A DNA stretch of 41,525 nt from positions 1-41,525 of the forward strand of contig JAFDZA010000003.1 of NCBI GenBank assembly GCA_018267135.1, in the 5' to 3' direction. The first letter of the stretch is position 1. Each line of letters opens with the position of its first letter. This document shows positions 41,425 through 41,525 of the stretch, piece after piece. The position numbers were made by a program, and so were the translations under genes. The notes beneath the pieces are model-generated. The model was not told the origin of the DNA. It searched no databases and saw nothing but the letters and a program-made list of their open reading frames with translations. This DNA is from Bacteroidota bacterium (GTDB lineage Bacteria; Bacteroidota; Bacteroidia; Cytophagales; Cyclobacteriaceae).

Positions 41425-41525
41425 GCAACACAAGGGGTTGAAAGAAGGGAAGATTTCTCCTCCCTTCAATTGACCGAAGTTAATTAAACTTGTGTTGCGA
41501 TGACAAATTATAAACAACTGGGTCA
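41425..41525. mobile_element. Left end of an IS30-family-like element (partial)
   Basis: GCAACACAAG (41425-41434) and CTTGTGTTGC (41489-41498) form a perfect 10-bp inverted repeat. Inside it GAAGGGA (41444-41450) pairs with TCCCTTC (41461-41467). A gene start follows at once. This nested structure next to an IS30-like N-terminus suggests the left end of an insertion sequence that continues beyond the window. The exact outer boundary and target duplication cannot be seen. Confidence 0.5.
41500..41525 (+). CDS. Start of an IS30-family-like transposase (N-terminus only)
   Basis: The last 26 bases read MTNYKQLG, the start pattern of many IS30-family transposases (M..YKQLT.EQR). Only eight codons are present and the frame runs off the window. 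The call depends on this short match and on the inverted repeat just before it. Confidence 0.5.

Overview
The window looks like chromosomal DNA of a Bacteroidota member, most likely Cytophagales-like. The evidence is a SusC/SusD/DUF1735 lipoprotein cluster, carboxypeptidase-regulatory-like domains on outer-membrane proteins, a DUF5686 protein, an Ig-repeat adhesin of the gliding/type IX secretion kind, and promoters of the Bacteroidota form (TTTG, about 19 nt, TAnnTTTG). No organism name can be fixed from the sequence alone.

Layout. 1-2470 (minus): the start of a large repeat adhesin that runs off the left edge, a small secreted protein overlapping it by 8 bp, and a membrane-anchored hypothetical. 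2549-7295: smc, then a SatA-like GNAT acetyltransferase and trmO. 7398-13106 (minus): a SusC-SusD-DUF1735 nutrient-uptake operon whose susC is interrupted by one in-frame TAG. 13107-13835: a gene-poor gap holding an IS3-type transposase remnant. 13836-19261 (minus): a lipoprotein, a DoxX membrane protein, a secreted M28 peptidase, a TonB-dependent receptor with a 7-2-7 palindrome directly before its start, and a His/Cys-containing exported protein, which together suggest metal-regulated uptake. 19381-25351: L-serine ammonia-lyase alpha subunit, a small membrane protein, an M42-type aminopeptidase, an ALDH7/AmaB-type dehydrogenase, a single-domain response regulator and a helical hypothetical.

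25809-31757 (plus) is a tight four-gene run: dipeptidyl peptidase IV, Tat-exported glycosylasparaginase, CutC-family protein and GH127-like beta-L-arabinofuranosidase. Intergenic gaps are 2-11 bp. Together the encoded activities would suit breakdown of proline-rich, arabinosylated or N-glycosylated glycoprotein, such as plant cell-wall extensin. This is the most coherent candidate system in the window. A tRNA-Ala(GGC) with its own promoter and terminator follows, then a CaiB/BaiF CoA-transferase, a TlpA-like thioredoxin protein, mnmA and a DUF5686 outer-membrane protein.

38301-41525 is an accessory tail. It has an exported ABM-domain protein, a GyrI-like protein, a broken IS110 transposase, a possible sigma-factor N-terminal scrap, and a DUF6933 gene. 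The GyrI-like and DUF6933 genes are each bracketed by short inverted repeats, and the DUF6933 gene is preceded by a roughly 90-nt folded hairpin resembling integron attC sites. The right edge cuts into what looks like the left end of an IS30-family element.
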